Source: Oscillatoriales cyanobacterium PMM_0080 (GTDB lineage Bacteria > Cyanobacteriota > Cyanobacteriia > Cyanobacteriales > Microcoleaceae). Taken from it: a stretch of 36,548 nucleotides of DNA. Position numbers and translations under genes: made by a program. Each line of letters opens with the position of its first letter. Positions within the stretch are counted from its first letter, which is position 1. Positions 16,039-23,322 of the stretch are shown one piece after another. Where the stretch lies: assembly GCA_949127775.1 (NCBI GenBank), contig CASBQF010000157.1, positions 1-36,548 on the forward strand, given 5' to 3'. The notes under the pieces are model-generated. The model was not told the origin of the DNA. It ran no database searches and saw only the letters and a program-made list of their open reading frames with translations.

Positions 16039-16113
16039 TTAATCTAACATGGAAAAAGTAGACGCGGCTTCAACCGCCGAGTCTACTTCATGAATAATTA
16101 AGACATACTGCAT
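16039..16113 (-). pseudogene. truncated duplicate of the ABM-like gene, cut by a 29-bp palindromic repeat
   Basis: From the ATG at 16113, the first ten codons read MQYVLIIHEV, identical to the ABM-like protein at 15757, with the upstream bases (CTTTGAGCG..., GGTTTGA in the intact gene) also related. Similarity stops at GTAGA, where a 29-bp element (16058-16086, ends GTAGAC/GTCTAC around CGGTT-type arms) replaces the rest. The frame then ends after 24 codons. The sequence just upstream (end of the 16135 gene, GAGTGACTTCGCTGAGTG) also resembles the end of the 15799 gene. Confidence 0.65.
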
Positions 16114-16134
16114 AGCGCTCAAACCTGTTTTCTT

Positions 16135-16419
16135 TCACTGCTGAGTGACTTCGCTGAGTGCTTCCTGAATGACTTGATCGCTCACACCGTGACGCTTCAA
16201 ACTGGCAATCAATGCAGAAACTGTATCACCTTCAAGGCGCTCCATATCCGATCGCAGTCCTTGTCCAATATAAGCACGTACCAAGGGCTGATAACCAGAA
16301 AAACCCAGCAATGGCGCTACTCGTTTCAAATCTTCGATCACATCTTCGGGAATGCGAATGGTGATACTTGTCATGGGACGATTTCTATCTAACCGCTTTT
16401 TCAATGCCTCAATTTTCAT
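16135..16419 (-). CDS. ribbon-helix-helix (CopG-like) DNA-binding protein, probable antitoxin
   Basis: 94 aa from MKIEALKKRLDRNRPMTSIT. Residues 16-45 (MTSITIRIPEDVIEDLKRVA) are a beta-strand plus helix typical of ribbon-helix-helix proteins, followed by GYQPLVRAYIGQGLR. Such proteins are dimeric operator-binding antitoxins. No toxin gene is visible beside it. Possible starts are the ATGs at 16443, 16419 and 16374. The likely transcription start from the promoter at 16455-16484 would leave 16443 almost leaderless, so 16419 is preferred. Immediately downstream lies the ABM remnant. Confidence 0.65.
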   Translation of the reverse strand: MKIEALKKRLDRNRPMTSITIRIPEDVIEDLKRVAPLLGFSGYQPLVRAYIGQGLRSDMERLEGDTVSALIASLKRHGVSDQVIQEALSEVTQQ

Positions 16420-16454
16420 AATTATTGAGTACAAAATACACATCCATAGCTTAT

Positions 16455-16484
16455 AGTGTAACTAAGATGTATTTACATTGTCAA
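16455..16484 (-). promoter_or_regulatory. sigma70-type promoter for the RHH gene
   Basis: On the minus strand a perfect -35 TTGACA (16484-16479) is separated by 18 bp from TACACT (16460-16455), followed by ATAAG. It lies about 35 bp upstream of the chosen RHH start. Confidence 0.45.
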
Positions 16485-16618
16485 TACGTTGTCTAGTGAA
16501 TCGACTTAAAAAGCACCAATTTTTGCTCCCTAAATCGCGATCGCCCTCTCCGGCCGAAATGGATTGAATCTCAACTAAAGTAGTAAACAGTGCCCGATCG
16601 CAATTTTTCCTAAATATC

Positions 16619-17317
16619 GTGTCTATATTCTCTGAAATGCCGACTGTGTGGTTACAAATTTCCCTCGTGGGAGCCTGGTTGGGCGTAATTTTGCTAGTAG
16701 CTGAGGGGTTAAACCGCTTTACTTCCGTCGATGCGGAGGTATCGCGGAAGGTGGTTCACATCGGTACTGGGAACGTGATTTTGCTGGCTTGGTGGCTGGA
16801 AATACCCGGTTGGGTGGGGATTTCGGCGGGTTTTTTGGCTGGTGCGATCGCCCTAATTTCTTACCAAGTGCCGATTTTGCCGAGTCTTAACAGTATCAAC
16901 CGCAAGAGTTTCGGGACTTTTTTCTATGGTGTTAGTATCAGCGTTCTCGTAGCTTGGTTTTGGCCGCTACAACATCAGGAATACGCTGCTTTGGGGATTT
17001 TAGTAATGGCTTGGGGCGACGGATTGGCTGCTGTCATCGGTCAAAAATACGGCAAACATATTTATCGAGTTTGGGGAATGCAGAAGAGTTGGGAAGGTTC
17101 TGCAACTATGTATTTGGTGAGTTTTGCTGTTAGCAGTTTGATTTTGCTGGCGGTGCAAGGTAATGTTTGGCAAACTTGGGCGGTGTCAGCAATTGTGGCT
17201 TTGGTTGCTGCTACTTTGGAGTCGGTGTCTAAGCTGGGAATTGATAATTTGACTGTGCCAATTGGCAGCGCGGCGATCGCCTTTTTTCTAAATCAATTTT
17301 GGGTAATTGGTTCGTAG
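16619..17317 (+). CDS. phytol kinase-type (dolichol/polyprenol kinase superfamily) membrane protein
   Basis: 232 aa, mostly hydrophobic with six or seven membrane helices. The conserved blocks of the VTE5/slr1652 family are present: SRKVVHIGTGN (about 42-52), NRKSFGTFFYG (about 93-103), MAWGDGLAAVIGQKYG (about 129-144) and WGMQKSWEGSATM (about 149-161). Phytol kinase phosphorylates phytol released from chlorophyll, using CTP or another nucleotide, feeding tocopherol and chlorophyll recycling in the thylakoid or plasma membrane. The activity is inferred from family. The start is GTG at 16619, with an ATG at 16637 as equally plausible alternative. The stop is followed after one base by a GAGGACT hairpin. 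Confidence 0.82.
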   Translation: MSIFSEMPTVWLQISLVGAWLGVILLVAEGLNRFTSVDAEVSRKVVHIGTGNVILLAWWLEIPGWVGISAGFLAGAIALISYQVPILPSLNSINRKSFGTFFYGVSISVLVAWFWPLQHQEYAALGILVMAWGDGLAAVIGQKYGKHIYRVWGMQKSWEGSATMYLVSFAVSSLILLAVQGNVWQTWAVSAIVALVAATLESVSKLGIDNLTVPIGSAAIAFFLNQFWVIGS

Positions 17318-17318
17318 T

Positions 17319-17334
17319 GAGGACTTTAGTCCTC
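17319..17334. repeat. GAGGACTTTAGTCCTC hairpin after the phytol kinase gene
   Basis: A 7-bp stem with a TT loop starts one base after the stop codon. A decayed inverted relative (GACTGAAGTC) follows at about 17347-17357. It is the same repeat family as the 28-bp-arm structure after ureC (32786-32865). No T-run follows, so a terminator role is uncertain. Confidence 0.6.
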
Positions 17335-17389
17335 ATGAAAATATGAAGACTGAAGTCCGAACGATCAAACCTAATTCTAATAGCAGTAA

Positions 17390-17406
17390 GGTGCGCATTG
17401 CGCACC
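17390..17406. repeat. GGTGCGCATTGCGCACC palindrome
   Basis: A perfect palindrome with 8-bp arms and one centre base, matching the core of the tandem repeat at 7051-7166. It lies 33 bp past the stop of the 49-aa gene on the minus strand. Confidence 0.8.
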
Positions 17407-17439
17407 CTACGTATACCTAAAAACTCACTCAATTGCTGC

Positions 17440-17589
17440 TCAATCTTTAGATTTAGAACTTTTGGGTGGCGTACCTTCAAAAGGCTGAATCCCAGTAGCT
17501 GGATAATCGTCATCGCTCCGTCTGAAAATCCTCAATGCAGCTTCCGAAACGTAACGCATTGCACCTACCACAGATTTAGAAAGATTCAT
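17440..17589 (-). CDS. 49-aa conserved-looking cyanobacterial small protein (DDDYPATGIQPFEG motif)
   Basis: An ATG at 17587-17589 with ribosome site GAGGCGG about 6 bases upstream opens a 49-codon frame ending TGA at 17440. The product reads MNLSKSVVGAMRYVSEAALR, then IFRRSDDDYPATGIQPFEGT and a short basic, serine-rich tail. I recognise the S/DDDYPxTGxQPFxG block from small proteins of many cyanobacteria; the function is unknown to me. An N-terminal amphipathic helix (4-22) is followed by the acidic-aromatic motif. No membrane segment. It is convergent with the phytol kinase gene. Confidence 0.72.
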   Translation of the reverse strand: MNLSKSVVGAMRYVSEAALRIFRRSDDDYPATGIQPFEGTPPKSSKSKD

Positions 17590-18114
17590 AAAAACCGCCT
17601 CTTTTTTCTGGCTGTTGATACTTTATAGATTAGTCTGATTTTCTGCCCTGCGATCGCTCTAGCAATATTTGTTTGAATTACTTATTAGTCTGCAACATCG
17701 AAGCAAACTGAAGCTTTTTAATATTTGGTGTTTTGGGCGATCGCCCTGATATATTTCTCTTTGCTTTAATGCCAGCATATCTTGTCAGGAATGAGAATTA
17801 AATAACTTCCACAAACTTGTGGGATGTCCCGCCCGTCTTGAACAGGCTTTCCTGCCTGTTCCACAAGAAAAAGTTAACCGCTGGGGGAATGGGCATCTAA
17901 GTCAAGTGGTACTTACTGCACTACGAACTAAAATCAGCTATTTTTATTGACTCTACCATAATATTAATCCAGAAGTTAACCTGAAATGCCCTATTTAAGG
18001 GCTAATTCACGAAACCTTCAGACAAATCTCAGCAATCTTAATCAAAAATTTACAAAAAGATATGGTATTTGTCACTATAATTAAAAAAACGAAGTTTGTC
18101 CGGGGTTTTTAGCT
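17590..18114. other. 525-bp spacer before pncB with one repeat element
   Basis: No gene is seen. At about 17797-17880 lies a repeat of the CTTGTGGGATG / CCTGTTCCACAAG family with a 7-bp hairpin (AACAGGC / GCCTGTT), related to elements at 28844-28945 and 29139-29212 and to the pieces inside ureC. The last 60 bp before pncB are AT-rich and must hold its promoter and any NrtR operator, but I could not identify either. Confidence 0.5.
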
Positions 18115-19518
18115 ATGAAAACTGCGACAGAAAGCCTGCACCTCACAGGTTTTGAGGAAATTTTAGAAGATCGGGAACTCACGGTTTCCCCAGCAGATTA
18201 CAGCCTGTTGACGGATCTGTACCAGCTAACGATGGCGGCTTGTTACGTCGGCGAAGGCCTCGACGATCGCCCTGCGAGTTTTGAATTGTTCGCGCGCAGG
18301 CTACCAGAGGGTTTTGGTTATGCGATCGCGATGGGTTTGGCTCAGGCGATCGACTATCTAGAGAAATTTCGCTTCTGTGAGGCGCAAATTCACGCTTTGC
18401 AGTCCACCGGAATCTTTGCCGGGGCCCCGGAAGGATTTTGGACTCTACTCGCCACAGCCCGCTTTACTGGCGACGTTTGGGCGGTTCCCGAGGGCACGGC
18501 GGTATTTGCCAATGAGCCTATCTTGCGGATCGAGGCTCCTCTGTGGCAGGCTCAGTTAGTCGAAACTTATTTGTTGAATACGATCAATTATCAAACTTTG
18601 ATTGCAACGCGATCGGCCAGAATCCGGGATGTGGCGGGCCCGGAGGCTAAGTTGTTGGAATTTGGGACGCGCAGGGCTTTTGGGCCTCAAGCTGCTGTGT
18701 GGGCGGCGAGGGCTGCTTTGGCTGCTGGGTTCGATGGTACTTCTAATGTTTTGGCTGCTTTGAAGTTGGGGCGCAAGCCTGTCGGTACGATCGCCCATGC
18801 TTTGGTAATGGCTGTGTCGGCTCTCGAAGGCAGCGAAGATGAGGCTTTTGCAGCTTTTCACCGCTATTTTCCGGGGGCGCCACTATTGATTGATACTTAC
18901 GATACTGTGGCGGCGGCTCGGATTTTAGCCGATCGAGTCAACAGCGGTGAAATGCCGTTGCAAGGCGTGCGGCTGGATTCGGGGGATTTGGTAAAATTGT
19001 CGCGGGAAGTGCGATCGATCCTTCCGGGCATTCCAATTATTGCTAGCGGCGATTTGGATGAGCACGAAATTGCTAGATTAAAAAGTGCCGGCGCTTGCAT
19101 TGATGGTTACGGTTTGGGAACAAAGTTGGTTAGCGGTGCACCTGTAAACGGTGTTTATAAGTTGGTGGAAATTGACGGAATACCAGTAATGAAAGAGGCA
19201 AGTGGCAAGGTAACATATCCAGGGAAAAAGCAAATTTTTAGAACCGTGAAAGATGGACAATTTATCGGAGATTGTTTGGGATTGTCCGGGGAAACTATTC
19301 ACAATTCGGATGTTCACTTACCACTAATGCAATTGGTTGTCAAGGATGGCAAACGAGTACATAAACCGGAAAGTTTGGAGGATATTGCCAAACGAACTGC
19401 TGCTTCTGTCGCCAGTTTGCCGCCTGAAACTCGCCAACTAAATAACCCGATTTCGCCGCCGATCGAAATTTCTACAGATTTGCAGAGTCTCACTCAAAAA
19501 ACTAGAAAAAGTCATTAG
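18115..19518 (+). CDS. pncB: nicotinate phosphoribosyltransferase
   Basis: 467 aa, normal length for the family. Landmarks: LLTDLYQLTMAACYVGEG at the N-terminus, FELFARRLPEGFGYAIAMG, the catalytic-histidine region KPVGTIAHALVMAVSALEGS (about 223-242), LLIDTYDTVAAA, and the phosphate-binding GVRLDSGDL (about 284-292) with IIASGDLDEHEIARL. It converts nicotinate, PRPP and ATP to nicotinate mononucleotide, the entry step of the Preiss-Handler route. It heads a same-strand cluster with nadD, nrtR, a PchB-like gene and nadE. The nearby nrtR suggests regulation by NAD status. The ATG start fits the start of conserved sequence. Confidence 0.93.
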   Translation: MKTATESLHLTGFEEILEDRELTVSPADYSLLTDLYQLTMAACYVGEGLDDRPASFELFARRLPEGFGYAIAMGLAQAIDYLEKFRFCEAQIHALQSTGIFAGAPEGFWTLLATARFTGDVWAVPEGTAVFANEPILRIEAPLWQAQLVETYLLNTINYQTLIATRSARIRDVAGPEAKLLEFGTRRAFGPQAAVWAARAALAAGFDGTSNVLAALKLGRKPVGTIAHALVMAVSALEGSEDEAFAAFHRYFPGAPLLIDTYDTVAAARILADRVNSGEMPLQGVRLDSGDLVKLSREVRSILPGIPIIASGDLDEHEIARLKSAGACIDGYGLGTKLVSGAPVNGVYKLVEIDGIPVMKEASGKVTYPGKKQIFRTVKDGQFIGDCLGLSGETIHNSDVHLPLMQLVVKDGKRVHKPESLEDIAKRTAASVASLPPETRQLNNPISPPIEISTDLQSLTQKTRKSH

Positions 19519-19657
19519 TCATTGGTCATTAGACTTATTGCATAAATCTTTGATTGAGAGAGCAACCGCAGATGTAAGGCAGATGAACGCAGATGAACGC
19601 AGATGATTTCAAGAATTGAGATCGAATGAATGTAATCTTGTCTATTGGTCATTTTCC

Positions 19658-19692
19658 CAATTCCCAATTCCCAATTACCAATTACCAATTCC
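19658..19692. repeat. five tandem heptamers directly before nadD
   Basis: CAATTCC, CAATTCC, CAATTAC, CAATTAC, CAATTCC occupy 19658-19692, ending two bases before the nadD ATG at 19695. They fill the place where a ribosome site would be. Three GCAGATGAAC decamers lie further upstream at about 19579-19605. Such AT-rich short tandem repeats are common in filamentous cyanobacteria. Confidence 0.9.
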
Positions 19693-19694
19693 CT

Positions 19695-20294
19695 ATGCAG
19701 AAAATTGCCTTGTTTGGAACCAGTGCCGATCCACCGACAGCAGGACACAAAACAATCCTGAGTTGGCTTTCTCAGCATTTTGATGGAGTAGCAGTTTGGG
19801 CGTCGGACAATCCTTTTAAGTCGCACCAGACATCGCTACAACATCGATCGGCAATGCTGCTGTTAATCATTCAAGAAATTAATTCGCCGAGACACAATCT
19901 TTGCTTGCATCCAGAGCTTAGCAGTCCGAGGACGCTAGAAACTGTAGAACAAGCAAGATTGCAGTGGCCAGATGCAGAATTGACGATGGTAATAGGCTCT
20001 GATTTGGTGGGACAACTGCCTCGTTGGTACAAATTTGAACAGTTGTTGAAAGAAGTAGAATTACTCATAGTACCACGACCTGGTTATCCGTCAGAAAAAT
20101 TAGATTTGTGGCAGTTGAGGCGTATGGGTGCAGATGTGGCGATCGCATCTTTGAGCGCTCCCAATGTTTCTTCAACCTCCTATCGTGAAACAGGAGACAC
20201 TCAGGGCATAACTCCAACTATCAAAGATTACATTAATCGGGAGCATTTGTACACATGGCACGAGGCACAAAAAAGAGCGAAAGTTGCTCATTAG
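19695..20294 (+). CDS. nadD: nicotinate-nucleotide adenylyltransferase
   Basis: 199 aa from MQKIALFGTSADPPTAGHKT. The nucleotidyltransferase GxSxDPPTxGH motif (residues 7-17) binds ATP, and the late SSTSYR (ISSTxIR equivalent) is the second family motif. VWASDNPFKSH, MVIGSDL and LPRWYKFEQLL also fit NadD. It adenylates nicotinate mononucleotide to NaAD. An in-frame ATG 23 codons upstream (19626) reads through the heptamer repeats and is unlikely to be used. The chosen ATG lacks a Shine-Dalgarno because the heptamers end right before it. The 3' end overlaps nrtR by 40 bp, so the two are probably co-transcribed. Confidence 0.88.
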   Translation: MQKIALFGTSADPPTAGHKTILSWLSQHFDGVAVWASDNPFKSHQTSLQHRSAMLLLIIQEINSPRHNLCLHPELSSPRTLETVEQARLQWPDAELTMVIGSDLVGQLPRWYKFEQLLKEVELLIVPRPGYPSEKLDLWQLRRMGADVAIASLSAPNVSSTSYRETGDTQGITPTIKDYINREHLYTWHEAQKRAKVAH

Positions 20295-21004
20295 CTGACT
20301 TTAAAGTAGGAGTAGATAATGTTATTTTCTCCGTCGATACTGTGCAGAACCGTTTGTTGGTGCTGTTGGTAATGAGGCAAGATGAACCGTTTATCGATTA
20401 TTGGAGTCTTCCCGGTACTTTGGTGCGGCATGGAGAGTCTCTGGAAAATGCGGCTTACCGGATTTTATCGGAAAAAATTCGGGTGGAAAACTTGTATCTG
20501 GAGCAATTGTATACTTTCGGAGAACCGGGGCGCGATCCCAGAGAATTCACCAGGGGCGATCGCTATCTTTCGGTGAGTTACTTTGCTTTGGTTCGGTTTG
20601 AAGAAGCTGAATTGATTGCTGGAAGTGTAGTTGCAGGTGTCAGCCACCGTGTCGGTGGCATTGCTTGGTATCCAGTGCAACAAGTTCCTAAGTTGGCCTT
20701 CGATCACGATCAAATTCTCGAATACGGATACCGACGACTGCGGAACAAACTTGAATACAGTCCCGTAGCTTTTGAAGTTTTGCCGGAGCTTTTTACCTTG
20801 AGCGATCTGTATCAATTATATACGACTATTTTGGGGGAAAATTTTTCAGATTATTCTAATTTTCGAGCTCGATTATTGAAATTGGGTTTTTTGTGCGATA
20901 CCCATGTTAAAGTTTCCCGAGGTGCTGGCCGCCCTGCTAGTTTGTACCGCTTTGATGCGGCCGCTTTTGCTCCTTTCAAAAATAAGCCTCTGGTGTTCAT
21001 CTAA
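20255..21004 (+). CDS. nrtR: NrtR-type Nudix/winged-helix regulator of NAD metabolism
   Basis: 249 aa. The N-terminal Nudix domain (about 20-150) shows VGVDNVIFSV, LPGTLVRHGESLENAAYRIL and FTRGDRYLSVSYFALV. The Nudix box (Gx5Ex7REUxEE) is degenerate here: RILSEK stands where REUxEE is expected, so hydrolase activity is probably lost. The C-terminal 90 residues (LFTLSDLYQLYTTILGENFS, then NFRARLLKLGFL and a GAGRPASLYRF wing) form a winged-helix DNA-binding domain. This is the NrtR architecture, in which ADP-ribose binding relieves repression of NAD genes. Its location inside the pncB-nadD-nadE cluster supports autoregulation of the cluster. Start: ATG 20255, 40 bp before the nadD stop. Confidence 0.85.
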   Translation: MARGTKKSESCSLADFKVGVDNVIFSVDTVQNRLLVLLVMRQDEPFIDYWSLPGTLVRHGESLENAAYRILSEKIRVENLYLEQLYTFGEPGRDPREFTRGDRYLSVSYFALVRFEEAELIAGSVVAGVSHRVGGIAWYPVQQVPKLAFDHDQILEYGYRRLRNKLEYSPVAFEVLPELFTLSDLYQLYTTILGENFSDYSNFRARLLKLGFLCDTHVKVSRGAGRPASLYRFDAAAFAPFKNKPLVFI

Positions 21005-21074
21005 TTGTTACTTGGATGACATTCGGGGATCAGTTTAGTAACATGGGAAGATAAGCTATTAAGGAGTGCCGCAG

Positions 21075-21368
21075 ATGAAAGATCCTGATGAATGTGCTAA
21101 TCTTCACGAAGTTCGCGAGGAAATTGATATCATCGATCGAGAAGTAATCGATGCTTTGAGTAAGAGATTTCAATATGTCATCGCAGCAGCAAGGTTCAAA
21201 ACGAGTGAAGCGAGCGTTAGAGCGCCCGATCGCTTTTATGCTATGTTACAGCAGCGGCGCGAGTGGGCTAAAGAATCGGGTTTGAATCCTGATGTGGTTG
21301 AAAATCTTTACCGGGATTTGGTAAATCATTTTATTGACGAAGAGTTGAAACATTACAAATCTCAGTAG
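21075..21368 (+). CDS. chorismate mutase-fold protein, PchB-like (isochorismate pyruvate lyase type)
   Basis: 97 aa from the ATG at 21075, which has an ideal ribosome site (AAGGAG, 8 bases upstream). A GTG three codons earlier overlaps that site and is rejected. The all-helical AroQ fold is visible: MKDPDECANLHEVREEIDII (PchB-like N-terminus), DREVIDALSKRFQYVIAAAR with the K/R pair, ASVRAPDRFYAMLQQRREWA with the VRAPxR loop, and a final helix. PchB proteins release pyruvate from isochorismate to give salicylate, and most also have weak chorismate mutase activity. Why it sits between nrtR and nadE is unknown. Spacing of 70 and 87 bp suggests it is part of the transcription unit. Confidence 0.82.
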   Translation: MKDPDECANLHEVREEIDIIDREVIDALSKRFQYVIAAARFKTSEASVRAPDRFYAMLQQRREWAKESGLNPDVVENLYRDLVNHFIDEELKHYKSQ

Positions 21369-21406
21369 TATTTTTCTACATTCAAGTCCAGGATTATAGC
21401 AAATTG

Positions 21407-21424
21407 AGTCCGCCCGCGCGGACT
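21407..21424. repeat. small GC-rich hairpin before nadE
   Basis: AGTCCGC (21407-21413) and its complement (21418-21424) enclose a four-base loop about 30 bp before the nadE start. No T-run follows. It could affect expression between the PchB-like gene and nadE. Confidence 0.4.
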
Positions 21425-21455
21425 GTTAGCAATATTTATTAGGTGACTTGGTAAT

Positions 21456-23183
21456 ATGAAAATTGCGATCGCCCAACTCAATCCTACTATTGGTGATATC
21501 TTTGGCAATTCCAACCTGATTCTGGAGGCTGCGAAAAAAGCGAATGTTGAGGGCGCAAACTTATTGCTAACGCCGGAACTTTCTCTGATTGGTTATCCGC
21601 CGCGAGATTTGTTGATTAACCCCAGTTTCATTGTAGCCGTAGGCGCACAGTTGCAGCAACTGGCGCAAGATTTGCCGCCGGAGTTGGCCGTCGTAGTCGG
21701 CACTGTCATACCTAATGCTGATGGTGTTAAACTAGGCGGAAAATCATTGTTTAACAGCGCTGTTTTGTTGCAAAATGGAGTGGTTCAACAAGTTTTCAAT
21801 AAACGCTTGTTACCTACCTATGATGTATTTGATGAAGATAGATATTTTGAGCCGGGAGAAAACAGCAATTACTTTAGTGTGGGCGAACTCAAAATCGGTG
21901 TGACAATTTGTGAGGATTTGTGGAACAATGAGGAGTTTTGGGGTAAACGCAGTTACGCGGGCGATCCGATTTCTGATTTGGCAAAATTGGGCGTAGATTT
22001 AGTGGTGAATTTGTCGGCATCGCCTTATTCTGTGGGTAAGCGGGAAGTGCGATCGGCGATGTTGCAGCACAGTGTTATTCGCTCAGGGATACCGATTGTT
22101 TATGCTAATCAGGTAGGCGGAAATGATGATATTATTTTTGATGGTAGCAGTTTTGCTGTGAATCAAAAGGGCGATTTGATTCAGGTATTGGCTGCTTTTG
22201 AAACGGATTTTGCCGTTCTGGAATATGACGCAGTTAAACAAGATTTAGTTGGCAGCGATCGGCAAAATGCACCGAGAATTGATGACGCACAGCCGTTGAG
22301 TTTTGATCCTGTGGATGCAGATGCAGAAATTTGGGCGGCTTTGGTTTTGGGAGTGCGAGATTATGTTCGCAAATGCGGTTTTTCTAAGGTTGTATTGGGT
22401 TTGAGTGGCGGGATAGATTCGGCTTTGGTGGCGACGATCGCCAGTTGCGCGATCGGGCCCGAAAATGTGCTGGGGGTGCTGATGCCTTCGCCTTACAGTT
22501 CGGATCATTCGGTTAATGATGCTTTGGAATTAGCTAAAAATCTCGGTATTGCGATCGAAATGTTGCCGATCGGCGATTTGATGAAAACTTACGATCGCAC
22601 TCTCGCCGATTTGTTCGCCAATACCACTTTCGGGATTGCCGAGGAAAATATCCAATCGCGGATTCGCGGCAATCTGTTGATGGCAATTTCTAATAAGTTT
22701 GGACATTTGCTACTTTCCACTGGCAACAAGTCGGAAATGTCGGTGGGTTACTGCACTCTCTACGGCGATATGAATGGCGGATTGGCTGTCATTTCCGATG
22801 TACCGAAAACTCGCGTTTATTCGCTTTGTCGGTGGCTGAATGCGGGCGGATATGTAGGGGATGTACCCTCGTCCCTTGACGAAATTATTCCAGTTAATAT
22901 TATCAATAAAGCGCCGAGTGCCGAATTGAAACCGGGACAAGTTGACCAAGATTCTTTGCCTGATTACGATGTTTTGGATGACATCTTGCTGCGGTTGATC
23001 GAACATCACGAATCTGTCGCACAAATTATGGTGGCGGGACATGATGAAGCGGTGGTTAAGCGTGTAGTAAAATTAGTCAGGCAATCGGAATTTAAACGGC
23101 GACAAGCAGCCCCGGGTTTGAAAATTAGCGATCGAGCTTTTGGTACCGGTTGGCGAATGCCGATCGCCAAATCTTCCTCTTAA
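21456..23183 (+). CDS. nadE: glutamine-dependent NAD+ synthase
   Basis: 575 aa, the usual size of two-domain NadE. The N-terminal nitrilase-type glutaminase (1-265) shows catalytic Glu41 in TPELSLIGYPPRD, the lysine region FNKRLLPTYDVFDEDRYF and the nucleophile cysteine in VTICEDLWN (about 149). The C-terminal synthetase shows the ATP PP-loop LSGGIDSALVATIA (about 315-328), STGNKSEMSVGYCTLYGDM and a C-terminal FKRRQAAPGLKIS. Ammonia released from glutamine amidates NaAD to NAD, the last step of the Preiss-Handler route. An AGGTGAC ribosome site precedes the ATG by about 8 bases. Confidence 0.95.
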   Translation: MKIAIAQLNPTIGDIFGNSNLILEAAKKANVEGANLLLTPELSLIGYPPRDLLINPSFIVAVGAQLQQLAQDLPPELAVVVGTVIPNADGVKLGGKSLFNSAVLLQNGVVQQVFNKRLLPTYDVFDEDRYFEPGENSNYFSVGELKIGVTICEDLWNNEEFWGKRSYAGDPISDLAKLGVDLVVNLSASPYSVGKREVRSAMLQHSVIRSGIPIVYANQVGGNDDIIFDGSSFAVNQKGDLIQVLAAFETDFAVLEYDAVKQDLVGSDRQNAPRIDDAQPLSFDPVDADAEIWAALVLGVRDYVRKCGFSKVVLGLSGGIDSALVATIASCAIGPENVLGVLMPSPYSSDHSVNDALELAKNLGIAIEMLPIGDLMKTYDRTLADLFANTTFGIAEENIQSRIRGNLLMAISNKFGHLLLSTGNKSEMSVGYCTLYGDMNGGLAVISDVPKTRVYSLCRWLNAGGYVGDVPSSLDEIIPVNIINKAPSAELKPGQVDQDSLPDYDVLDDILLRLIEHHESVAQIMVAGHDEAVVKRVVKLVRQSEFKRRQAAPGLKISDRAFGTGWRMPIAKSSS

Positions 23184-23216
23184 GTAGGTGGTTATAAAAA
23201 AATATTACATGGGAGA

Positions 23217-23275
23217 GGGCGGGTTTTGAATAAAATTATTGGTTGGGATGTTATAGATTGTGGCTTAACCCGCCC
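23217..23275. repeat. GGGCGGGTT / AACCCGCCC inverted repeat after nadE
   Basis: Perfect 9-bp arms (23217-23225 and 23267-23275) with a 41-nt AT-rich loop. No T-run follows. This looks like another dispersed repeat type and not a canonical terminator. Confidence 0.6.
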
Positions 23276-23322
23276 CTACCAGATACTATGTTTTTTGTGA
23301 TGACTTACTTATTAAACGCAAA

